64,000 nucleotides of DNA, from the NCBI GenBank assembly GCA_963792445.1, contig CAWBWO010000013.1:266312-330311 (forward strand), in the 5' to 3' direction. The first letter of the stretch is position 1. Every line of letters begins with the position of its first letter. This document shows, in pieces, positions 28,875 to 36,355 of this stretch. The notes beneath the pieces were generated by a model that saw only the letters and a program-made list of their open reading frames with translations, did no database searches and was not told the DNA's origin. The position numbers and the translations under genes are program-made. The DNA is from Rummeliibacillus sp963792445. GTDB lineage: Bacteria; Bacillota; Bacilli; Bacillales_A; Planococcaceae.

Positions 28875-29666
28875 GTGACAATTTCAACTTTGGTATTTGA
28901 TTTAGATGATACATTATTATGGGATAAAAAGAGTATCGCAACAGCATTTGCATTAACATGTAAGAAAGCTACTTCTATTACAAATTTAAATAGTGATGAG
29001 TTAGAAGAAGCTGTTCGAGAGTCAGCACGTGAATTATATAGTACATACCCTACATTTGAATACACGCAAATGATTGGAATTAACCCATTTGAAGGGCTTT
29101 GGGGTACATTTGATGATCCTACTCCTAAATTTCAAGAACTAAAAGATATTGTTCCAAACTATCGCAAAGATGCTTGGACAAATGGTTTAGCGAAACTTGG
29201 CGTAAATGACGCTGAGCTAGGGGCTGAACTTGGGGAGTACTTTGTGGAAGCGAGAATACAAAGTCCTTTTGTATATGAAGAAACTTTTGAAGTTTTAGAT
29301 TGTTTAAAAGAAAAGTATCAGCTTATTTTACTTACGAATGGTGCACCAAGTTTACAAAATCTGAAATTGAAGATCACTTCAGAAATCGTTCCTTATTTTG
29401 ACCATATTATCATTTCAGGTGATTTTGGTGAAGGTAAGCCAGCAGCTTCTATTTTTAAACATGTACTTGAAACTGCACAGGTAAATGCTGATGAAGCCAT
29501 TATGGTAGGGGATAATTTAATGACTGATATACTTGGTTCTTCTCGAGTTGGAATGCGTTCTGCATGGATTAACCGTGAAGATAAACAGCCTGTTGATGGA
29601 ATTATGCCTACTTATGAGATTCATTCACTTCATGAACTTGTTCATTTGTTAGATGAAATCCAGTAG
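28875..29666 (+). CDS. HAD family hydrolase
   Basis: The 263-residue protein has all four HAD motifs: DLDDT near residue 10, LLTNG near 155, the lysine in GEGKPAAS near 188 and MVGDNLMTD near 214. A helical cap lies between motifs I and II. Such enzymes are mostly phosphatases; the substrate cannot be inferred. The start is GTG, with AGGGAG rather far (about 12 bases) upstream. Confidence 0.8.
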   Translation: MTISTLVFDLDDTLLWDKKSIATAFALTCKKATSITNLNSDELEEAVRESARELYSTYPTFEYTQMIGINPFEGLWGTFDDPTPKFQELKDIVPNYRKDAWTNGLAKLGVNDAELGAELGEYFVEARIQSPFVYEETFEVLDCLKEKYQLILLTNGAPSLQNLKLKITSEIVPYFDHIIISGDFGEGKPAASIFKHVLETAQVNADEAIMVGDNLMTDILGSSRVGMRSAWINREDKQPVDGIMPTYEIHSLHELVHLLDEIQ

Positions 29667-29725
29667 TAAAAATTAATACTAGTAGAATGAAAAGTCGTTC
29701 ATAACCAAGGAAGGAAATGAAGACT

Positions 29726-29806
29726 ATGAAAAAATTATTGAAAGATCCGATGTCTATTGTTGCTAGTATTTTAACTTTAGCTTTAGTAATTTATCGTTTA
29801 TTTTGA
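29726..29806 (+). CDS. Small single-helix membrane peptide (26 aa)
   Basis: ATG 29726 follows AAGGAAGG with good spacing. The peptide starts MKKLLKDP and then forms one hydrophobic helix (SIVASILTLALVIY), ending RLF. A strong terminator begins eight bases after the stop. Ribosome site, composition and terminator together support a real small gene. No family is recognised. Confidence 0.6.
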   Translation: MKKLLKDPMSIVASILTLALVIYRLF

Positions 29807-29813
29807 ATTTTTT

Positions 29814-29841
29814 AAGAGTAGCGGTTTGCTACTCTTTTTTT
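29814..29841 (+). terminator. Terminator after the small membrane peptide
   Basis: The stem AGAGTAGC / GCTACTCT with loop GGTTT is followed by a T run. Confidence 0.85.
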
Positions 29842-29888
29842 ATGTGCATCATAACTTGACTGGAATGTAAGACGTAAATTATTGGAAT

Positions 29889-29980
29889 CGCGGATGCAAA
29901 TTGAAAAACCGCGGAAGATAAAGCTGAAACCACGGATAAACGTGCCAAAACCACAGATATAACATCAAAAATCGCGCATA
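29889..29980. repeat. Five-unit 21-nt phased repeat
   Basis: Cores CGCGGA, CGCGGA, CACGGA, CACAGA and CGCGCA begin at 29889, 29910, 29931, 29952 and 29973, exactly 21 bases apart. Each is preceded by an A-rich tract and C, and most are followed by A/T-rich sequence including ATAAA. There is no coding potential. The array lies between two convergent transcription units. Confidence 0.7.
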
Positions 29981-30074
29981 AACCTCTAAAAATGCTCAAG
30001 AATCATATACGGGGCCTTGATCGAAATTCCAAGCAAGAATTTATCAGAACTATCAAAAATAGAATAAATGCGCA

Positions 30075-30111
30075 AAAAGAAAGCAGTCTCTTTTTCGAGA
30101 CTGCTTCTTTT
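30075..30111 (-). terminator. Terminator of the serine operon
   Basis: On the minus strand the stem GAAGCAGTCTC / GAGACTGCTTTC is followed by TTTTT. It lies 30 bases beyond the serA stop. Confidence 0.85.
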
Positions 30112-30141
30112 ATGTTTTTCATAGATAGAAATACTAGAAAA

Positions 30142-31728
30142 TTATAAGTTTATTGCGATTGCTTCGAAGATATTGTCTTGGTTTGTTAAGAATTCTACGT
30201 TGTCTACTGAGTTATCAACTGAAAGCATCATGATGGCATTTCCGCCTTGGTTTGAGCGGCCAACTTGCATTGTTGCGATGTTGATTTCTTTATCAGCAAG
30301 TAATGTACCGACACGGCCGATTGCGCCAGGTTTATCCGTATGTTTGATGAAGATTATGTGACCTTGTGGCACAACGTCAACTACGTATTCATCCACTTGT
30401 ACGATACGTGGTCCTAGTCCATTTAGTAATGTACCTTTTACTTTATGCGTTTCATTTTTGGTTACAAGTTCAACAGAAATAGAGTTTAAGAATGCTTTTG
30501 CAGTTGTAGATTTATGTTCGTTAATTTTGATTGTATTACGTTCTGCTAAGTAACGAGCGTTTACATTGTTTACATGGTTGCCTAGGTTTCGAGTAAGTAC
30601 ACCTTTAACAGTGTTGTTTGTTAATGGGCGAACGTCAAATCCTGCAAGTTCACCAGAATAGTAAACATTAATTTCTTCGATTGCTTCGTTCGTTAAGTTA
30701 GAAACGAAAGAACCTATTTTATCTGCTAGATCAAAGAATGGTTCTACTTTTGCTACCATATCTTTTGGAACAGATGGCATGTTCACTGGGTTACGAACAG
30801 TACCATCTTTGAAGTAACTTAAAATATCATTACTTACATCAATTGCAACAGATTCTTGCGCTTCAATAGTTGAGGCACCAAGGTGAGGTGTTGCAATAAC
30901 TTGTGGTAAGTCAAGAAGTCGGTTACCTACGAATGGTTCATCCTCCATTACATCTAATGCAGCACCAGCAACTTTACCAATTTCAATCGCATTGTAAAGT
31001 GCATCTTCGTCTATAATACCGCCGCGAGCACAGTTGATAATGCGAACGCCGTCTTTCATGACATTGAAAACTTCCTCATTGATCATATGACGAGTTGAAT
31101 CTAGAAGTGGTGTGTGAACTGTGATAAAGTCAGCAACTTTCGCAACTTCTTCAACAGTTCCATAATCTACTCCGGCTTTTTCAGCTTTTTCAGCAGTTAG
31201 GAATGGATCGTAAGCAATAACGTTCATGCGATTGCCTTTTGCACGATGAGCAACTTCTTGACCAATACGGCCAAATCCGATAACACCTAGCGTTTTGTTT
31301 TTCAACTCTACACCAACGAATTTTTTGCGATCCCAACGACCTTCTTTTAATGATAGGTATGCATGTGGAATATGACGAGCTAGAGCCATAATCATTGCAG
31401 TTGTATGCTCTGCAGCTGAGTTTGTATTACCGTCTGGAGCGTTGACTACGATAATCCCTTTTTCAGTTGCTGCTTCAAGGTCAATATTATCTACACCTAC
31501 ACCTGCACGACCAATTAGTTTTAAGTTGTCAGCCTCTTCGATAATGTCACGAGTTACTTTTGTTTGACTACGTACAAGTAATACATCAAAGTCTTTAATA
31601 ATTGTTTTTAATTCTTCTGGTGGAAGGCCAGTGTTAACTACAATATTCAAATCAAGTTCTTTTTCTTGGCGAAGAGGGAAAATACCATCTTCGCTTAATG
31701 GGTCACTGATTAAAATGTTAATAGCCAT
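30142..31728 (-). CDS. serA: D-3-phosphoglycerate dehydrogenase
   Basis: The 528-residue enzyme catalyses the first step of serine synthesis, NAD-dependent oxidation of 3-phosphoglycerate. It has the Rossmann motif GVIGFGRIGQ near residue 148, NCARGG near 233 and the catalytic TPHLGAST near 283. An ASB-type intervening domain and a C-terminal ACT domain (GAIGRVGTLLADKEINIA) follow. It starts 15 bases after the aminotransferase stop, so the two form an operon under the upstream T-box. Confidence 0.93.
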   Translation of the reverse strand: MAINILISDPLSEDGIFPLRQEKELDLNIVVNTGLPPEELKTIIKDFDVLLVRSQTKVTRDIIEEADNLKLIGRAGVGVDNIDLEAATEKGIIVVNAPDGNTNSAAEHTTAMIMALARHIPHAYLSLKEGRWDRKKFVGVELKNKTLGVIGFGRIGQEVAHRAKGNRMNVIAYDPFLTAEKAEKAGVDYGTVEEVAKVADFITVHTPLLDSTRHMINEEVFNVMKDGVRIINCARGGIIDEDALYNAIEIGKVAGAALDVMEDEPFVGNRLLDLPQVIATPHLGASTIEAQESVAIDVSNDILSYFKDGTVRNPVNMPSVPKDMVAKVEPFFDLADKIGSFVSNLTNEAIEEINVYYSGELAGFDVRPLTNNTVKGVLTRNLGNHVNNVNARYLAERNTIKINEHKSTTAKAFLNSISVELVTKNETHKVKGTLLNGLGPRIVQVDEYVVDVVPQGHIIFIKHTDKPGAIGRVGTLLADKEINIATMQVGRSNQGGNAIMMLSVDNSVDNVEFLTNQDNIFEAIAINL

Positions 31729-31743
31729 CTCTACATCCGCTCC

Positions 31744-32916
31744 TTATTGTGCAACTTTTTCTGTTGTATTTTGTAAGTAAACTGCTTGAGCTGCTGCAGT
31801 ACCAGCGCCCAGTTGAATTTCTTTTCCTACTTTAATAAGCGCAATTTCCATTGCTGCTACATATTGAAGTACATCTGTTGGTGCGCAATAGCCCATGTGA
31901 CCAACACGGAAGATTTTTCCTTTAAGATTTGCTTGCCCACCAGCAACTGATAGGTTGAAGTCAGCCTTTAATACTTTACGGAATGCTTCAACATCAAAGT
32001 CATCTGGTTTTACAGAAGTAACAGTTGGAGAACCATCTTCGTCTGAAGCAAATAAAGGAAGATCTAATGCTTTGAAAGCTGCACGTGTCATATCACGCAT
32101 TAATTTGTGACGAGCATAGACATTTTCAAGACCTTCTTGATCAAAGTTTTCAAGTACTTGTTCTAAACCAAATAATAGAGATAACGCTGGTGTAAACGGC
32201 GTTGTATCCTTGGCTAAGTTATCACGGTATTTTGTAAGGTCTAAATAGAAACCTTTTTGTGGATTAGATTCGATTACTTTCCAAGCTTTTTCACTTGCAG
32301 CGATGAAGTTGAGACCTGCTGGAAGCATGAATGCTTTTTGAGAACCTGTTACAACAACATCGATGCCCCATTCATCCATTTTTGTTTCAACACCGGCCAT
32401 GCAAGATACGCCATCGATAATCACTAAAGTTTCCTCATTTACAGCGTGAACAGCTTGAGCTAATTCACCAACTGGATTAAGAACACCAGTAGAAGTTTCG
32501 CAGTAAGTAGAGAATACAGCTTTAATGTCCGTATTTTCTTTAAGGTATTCAGCGATTTCAGTAGGTTTTAAAGCTGTACCCCATTCAACTTTATATTCTT
32601 CAACATTAATGTGGTATGCTTCACAGATTTTTGTGAAACGATTACCGAATACACCTGTTGCAACGACTAACACTTTATCGCCAGGTTTTACAACATTGAC
32701 AATTGCAGCTTCTAAACCTGATGTACCACTACCAGTTAACATCATTACATCTTGTGTTGTACCAAAAACTTTTTTCAGTCTAGGTTTAATATTTTGAATC
32801 ATCTGACTAGTCTCGTTGCCACGATGCCCAATCATAGGCTTTGCCATAGCACGTTCAACACTAGGCGGAATTGGAGTTGGTCCTGGAATACGTAATAATT
32901 GATAATCTTGTAACAT
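31744..32916 (-). CDS. Class V aminotransferase (alanine-glyoxylate/serine-pyruvate type)
   Basis: This 390-residue PLP enzyme begins with the family signature RIPGPTPIPP and has the PLP lysine in VVTGSQKAFM at residue 194. By sequence it belongs to the AGXT/PucG group, not SerC. Its place between a serine-type T-box and serA indicates a role in serine metabolism. It may provide the transamination step otherwise done by SerC, or use serine or glyoxylate. That assignment is inference from context. Confidence 0.85.
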   Translation of the reverse strand: MLQDYQLLRIPGPTPIPPSVERAMAKPMIGHRGNETSQMIQNIKPRLKKVFGTTQDVMMLTGSGTSGLEAAIVNVVKPGDKVLVVATGVFGNRFTKICEAYHINVEEYKVEWGTALKPTEIAEYLKENTDIKAVFSTYCETSTGVLNPVGELAQAVHAVNEETLVIIDGVSCMAGVETKMDEWGIDVVVTGSQKAFMLPAGLNFIAASEKAWKVIESNPQKGFYLDLTKYRDNLAKDTTPFTPALSLLFGLEQVLENFDQEGLENVYARHKLMRDMTRAAFKALDLPLFASDEDGSPTVTSVKPDDFDVEAFRKVLKADFNLSVAGGQANLKGKIFRVGHMGYCAPTDVLQYVAAMEIALIKVGKEIQLGAGTAAAQAVYLQNTTEKVAQ

Positions 32917-33093
32917 GAATAATTACCCCTCTCATTTTTGAAAAATTTAATTAAAGCAACTTGCTAAGTTAAGTTCCTTTTTATTCTATTATCCAGCTTC
33001 AGTAGTTAGCCCTCTAGCCTTTGTTCGAAAGCTAAAAGATGCGCATCTTGTAGGAAATTAACTTATCTGAACGAGCCACTTCAGCTTTTAAAT

Positions 33094-33350
33094 AAAAAAA
33101 AGCTTTCCACACCCTTACCGTCGTAAGGGGCGAAAAGCTTGAATTAACAATCGCGGTACCACCCTTGTTTACTGTCCTGCTGATATGGACAGTCTTTGCT
33201 ATATGCTTAACGTGCATGGACCGGGTAAACCTACTGAAAAAGTTCAGAATACCTACTCAGAAGTGGAACTTACCGCAGAAATCACTGATTTGCACCAACC
33301 ATCAGCTCGCTGTGAGATTTTCAAATCGTTAAGCATGTCTTCGTCATCGT
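33094..33350 (-). promoter_or_regulatory. T-box leader, probable tRNA-Ser (UCC specifier)
   Basis: On the minus strand the conserved T-box AAGGGTGGTACCGCG lies at 33152-33166. A terminator hairpin (AAGCTTTTCGCCCCTTAC paired with GTAAGGGTGTGGAAAGCTT, then a T run) lies at about 33,094-33,141. The stem I sequence GGTGCAAATCAG precedes TTCCACTTCTGAGT. The likely specifier triplet is TCC at 33265-33267, a serine codon. Uncharged tRNA would allow read-through into the aminotransferase-serA operon. Confidence 0.9.
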
Positions 33351-33378
33351 ATTTTTTCGTCGTATTAAATTTAATCCA

Positions 33379-33407
33379 ATATTAAAGCCAAAAGTACCCA
33401 ATGTCAA
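33379..33407 (-). promoter_or_regulatory. Promoter of the T-box serine operon
   Basis: A perfect -35 box TTGACA (33407-33402) is separated by 17 bases from TAATAT (33384-33379) on the minus strand. This places the transcription start just before the T-box stem I. Confidence 0.75.
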
Positions 33408-33746
33408 CTGCATTTTTAGAATTTCTTAAAATTATTGTTCGATAATATACAAAAATATAGTTAATTACGAATTTTAATACTATTTATATATAAAATCGTT
33501 CGTCTTTCTGGAAAGTACATATTTCTTGGTTTTGACCATTAAAACTGAATTTATTTTGATTATACTCAACTCTAAAACTTATATCTAAATAATAAAAATA
33601 GAAAATTTAAATAATAATAATAGTTAAAATTGTTAAGACAATTGGATTATATTTTCTAAAATGAGAGGTTTTTATTTTTAAAAATAGAATTTGTTATATG
33701 AAGAAACAAAGTAATTTTTTAGTAGATGACTAAGGAGTGTTTGATC
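33408..33746. other. AT-rich divergent spacer
   Basis: The rest of the region between the serine operon and the enoyl-CoA hydratase is extremely AT-rich and has no gene. It presumably contains the yhaR promoter, which I cannot define. Confidence 0.4.
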
Positions 33747-34535
33747 ATGGGCTATGAAACAGTTAAGGTCGAGAAAAATGGAAGACTTGCTATTGTAAGT
33801 TTTAATCGACCAAATTCAATGAATTCAATGAATGGAGTAATGCTTGATGAATTAGCCAATTGCTTTGAAGCGTTATCTAACGAAACTTCTATTCAGGTAT
33901 TAATATTAAAAGGGAGTGGAAAAGTCTTTTCTGCTGGCGGGGATATTAAAGAAATGCTTGGAACGGATGAAGATGCAAGTTTTGAGACGGAAAAAGTAAT
34001 GGGCGATATTGCTCGATTAGTAACAGCATACTATTCATTGCCAATGGTTACGATTGCTGCTATTCATGGGGCTTCTGCTGGGCTTGGATTTAGCATTGCT
34101 TTAGCGAGTGATATCATCATTGCAGAAGAGGATAGTAAGTTAGCAATGAATTTTATTGGAATTGGTCTAATCCCAGACGGTGCTGGGCATTTCTTTATGA
34201 AAGAGCGTTTAGGCATTCCTAAGGCGATTCAGATGATTTGGGCTGGGGAAGTATTAAATGGCCATGAAGCGAAGAGCTTAGGATTAATTGATCATGTTGT
34301 AGCAAAAGGATTCGCAAATGAGGAAGCAGGACAAATAGCGCAAAAATTACTTCATTCGCCTCTTACTGCAATGATCGAAACGAAAAAAATTCTGCATTCT
34401 ACAAAATTAGCTGAGCTAAAAGACATTTTAAGTAAAGAAGAAGAAGCTCAAATTAGAATGAGAAAAACAGAAGACCATTTAGAGGGAATCAAAGCGTTTG
34501 CAGAAAAACGCATCCCTAGTTTTGAAGGAAGATAG
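33747..34535 (+). CDS. yhaR: Enoyl-CoA hydratase/isomerase family protein (YhaR-like)
   Basis: The 262-residue crotonase-fold protein has the oxyanion-hole segments SAGGDIKEM near residue 65 and GASAGLGFSIALASD near 107. It belongs to the enoyl-CoA hydratase/isomerase superfamily; the substrate is undetermined. The ATG at 33747 follows AAGGAGTG, while an earlier in-frame ATG overlaps that site. The symbol rests on its location beside yhaO and yhaN as in B. subtilis. Confidence 0.8.
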   Translation: MGYETVKVEKNGRLAIVSFNRPNSMNSMNGVMLDELANCFEALSNETSIQVLILKGSGKVFSAGGDIKEMLGTDEDASFETEKVMGDIARLVTAYYSLPMVTIAAIHGASAGLGFSIALASDIIIAEEDSKLAMNFIGIGLIPDGAGHFFMKERLGIPKAIQMIWAGEVLNGHEAKSLGLIDHVVAKGFANEEAGQIAQKLLHSPLTAMIETKKILHSTKLAELKDILSKEEEAQIRMRKTEDHLEGIKAFAEKRIPSFEGR

Positions 34536-34736
34536 GTAGTAATTTATTATTTTTATATAATTAATATTTTTTGTAATCTGTAATAGAATCAATTAATTTA
34601 ATAACTTTAAGAATTGATATAAACCACAAACATTAATTGAAAAATTGATAAATGCTAAATAATTCGTATTGTATACTATGAAATATTCGTGTTTTTCAAC
34701 TAGAAAAACATTAATGAAATCAACTTTAATTTAAAC

Positions 34737-34776
34737 AAAAAAGAGACATTTCTATAAAAGGAAATGCCTCTTTTTT
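34737..34776. terminator. Bidirectional terminator
   Basis: AAAAGAGACATTTC pairs with GGAAATGCCTCTTTT, with T runs on both strands. It ends yhaR and the convergent small gene. Confidence 0.8.
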
Positions 34777-34780
34777 GATT

Positions 34781-34966
34781 TTACACATGAAATAAAATTA
34801 ATTTACCACTTGAATTTACTAGTCTATGCGTTTTTTCCGATAAGCCTAGTTGTTCAATTTTTTCTGCCCCTTGTGATTTAGCTGTTGCTTCATCTAAGAA
34901 TTCCCAAGCTTCATCTTTTACGATTTCTCCGGTTTTTTCAAATGCTGTAAAACGAAATGTTAACAA
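34781..34966 (-). CDS. Hypothetical 61-aa protein under a palindromic operator
   Basis: The protein begins MLTFRFTAFEKTGEIV and continues with the helical segment WEFLDEATAKSQGAEKIEQL; no family is recognised. The TTG at 34966 is preferred because AAGGGG lies eight bases upstream. A perfect 22-bp palindrome lies 14 bases before the start, so the gene is probably repressed by a dimeric regulator. Confidence 0.6.
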   Translation of the reverse strand: MLTFRFTAFEKTGEIVKDEAWEFLDEATAKSQGAEKIEQLGLSEKTHRLVNSSGKLILFHV

Positions 34967-34980
34967 AACAACCACCCCTT

Positions 34981-35002
34981 ATAATGAATATATATTCATT
35001 AT
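34981..35002. promoter_or_regulatory. Perfect 22-bp palindrome, candidate operator
   Basis: The half-site ATAATGAATAT is followed directly by its exact reverse complement. The length and AT-rich symmetry resemble MarR-family operators. It lies between the divergent small gene (34966) and yhaO (35121) and could control either. Confidence 0.6.
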
Positions 35003-35120
35003 ACAAAAACAGTCATTTGCCTGTATAGAAAAAACTTGGAATTGCTAAGAATAATGCTATAAAAGAATGGAAATATATGATAAAATAGGAACAAATATTC
35101 GCATTGGGAGTGAGGATTGA

Positions 35121-36344
35121 ATGTCTTCAATACGATTTTTTCATGCAGCTGATTTACATTTGGATAGTCCATTTAAAGGGATGTCCGAATTACCAGAAAA
35201 AGGACTTGAAAGACTACGAAACAGTACATTTGAAGCCTTTTCAACTTTGATCCAGAAAGCAATAGAAGTAAAACCTGATTTTGTGCTTATTGTGGGTGAT
35301 ATTTATGATGGAGAAGAACGTAGCTTACGTGCACAGAAGATTTTCCAAAATGGTATGGAAAAACTATTTGAACATCAAATTCCAGTCGTGATCAGTTACG
35401 GAAACCATGATCATCTAAAAGGAAAATGGACGCGTTTTTCCTTGCCTGAAAACGTATTTGTTATGCCGAAAGAAACAACGAAATTCGAACTTAACGTTAG
35501 AGATACAATGGTTAATATATATGGATTCAGTTATCCAGAGCGGCATGTATTACAGTCTATGACGGATACATACCCAATCGCTACAGAACAAAATGCAATT
35601 CATATCGGAATGTTGCATGGAAGTATACAAGGGAACACAACACATGATGTATATGCCCCTTTTAAAATTGAAGAATTATTATCCAAAAACTATGACTATT
35701 GGGCTCTAGGGCATATTCATAAGCGGCAAGTTTTGCATACAGACCCTCCTATAATTTATCCTGGGAATATACAAAGCAGACATAAAAAAGAACAAGGTGT
35801 AAAAGGATTTTATGATGTGACCATAACGAATTTTGCTGCGGATTGTACTTTTGTGCCAACTTCAGCAATCGTATTTGATCAAATTGATGTCAATTGTGAA
35901 AATTTGATTCATGCAAATGAAGTGCTATTTGAATGTGCGAAAGCAATAGAGGAATTTCGTAAACAATATAGTGCTGGGGTAGTCTTTCTACAATTAACGA
36001 ATATTAATGAACAAGCTATATCCTTATTTGAAGATTCAACAAAGGATGACTGGCTTGAGGTAATCCGTGAACAAGAGGAAGAAAATACACCATTTGTATG
36101 GGTTCAAGATCTCGAGATTGGTGACTGCTTAACAGATACATATGAACCCACCATTGCGACTGAGTCTGTTATTCAAGTATTAAATAATTGGGACCATCAA
36201 CATGTAAAAGAAATAGTCAAAGACCTTTATCAACACCCTAAAGGGAGTAGATATCTAAGTGAATTGACATCTGAGGAACTGAATGAACTTGTTTCAGAGG
36301 CGGAACAATTATTTAAACGATCTATGAGTATGACGAAAAGATAG
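35121..36344 (+). CDS. yhaO: YhaO, SbcD/Mre11-like metallophosphoesterase
   Basis: The 407-residue protein has the metallophosphoesterase motifs ADLHLD (residue 10), GDIYDGEE (58), GNHDH (95), HGSIQG (170) and GHIHKR (198), which hold two metal ions. It is the nuclease-like partner of YhaN, as SbcD is of SbcC. GGGAGTGAGG precedes the ATG, and yhaN starts 11 bases after the stop. It probably acts in DNA end processing. Confidence 0.88.
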   Translation: MSSIRFFHAADLHLDSPFKGMSELPEKGLERLRNSTFEAFSTLIQKAIEVKPDFVLIVGDIYDGEERSLRAQKIFQNGMEKLFEHQIPVVISYGNHDHLKGKWTRFSLPENVFVMPKETTKFELNVRDTMVNIYGFSYPERHVLQSMTDTYPIATEQNAIHIGMLHGSIQGNTTHDVYAPFKIEELLSKNYDYWALGHIHKRQVLHTDPPIIYPGNIQSRHKKEQGVKGFYDVTITNFAADCTFVPTSAIVFDQIDVNCENLIHANEVLFECAKAIEEFRKQYSAGVVFLQLTNINEQAISLFEDSTKDDWLEVIREQEEENTPFVWVQDLEIGDCLTDTYEPTIATESVIQVLNNWDHQHVKEIVKDLYQHPKGSRYLSELTSEELNELVSEAEQLFKRSMSMTKR

Positions 36345-36355
36345 GAGGTGTTTTC

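Noticed and set aside
29889..29980. Possible CRISPR array
   Set aside because: The repeat is tandem with no unique spacers, units are degenerate and no cas gene is present.
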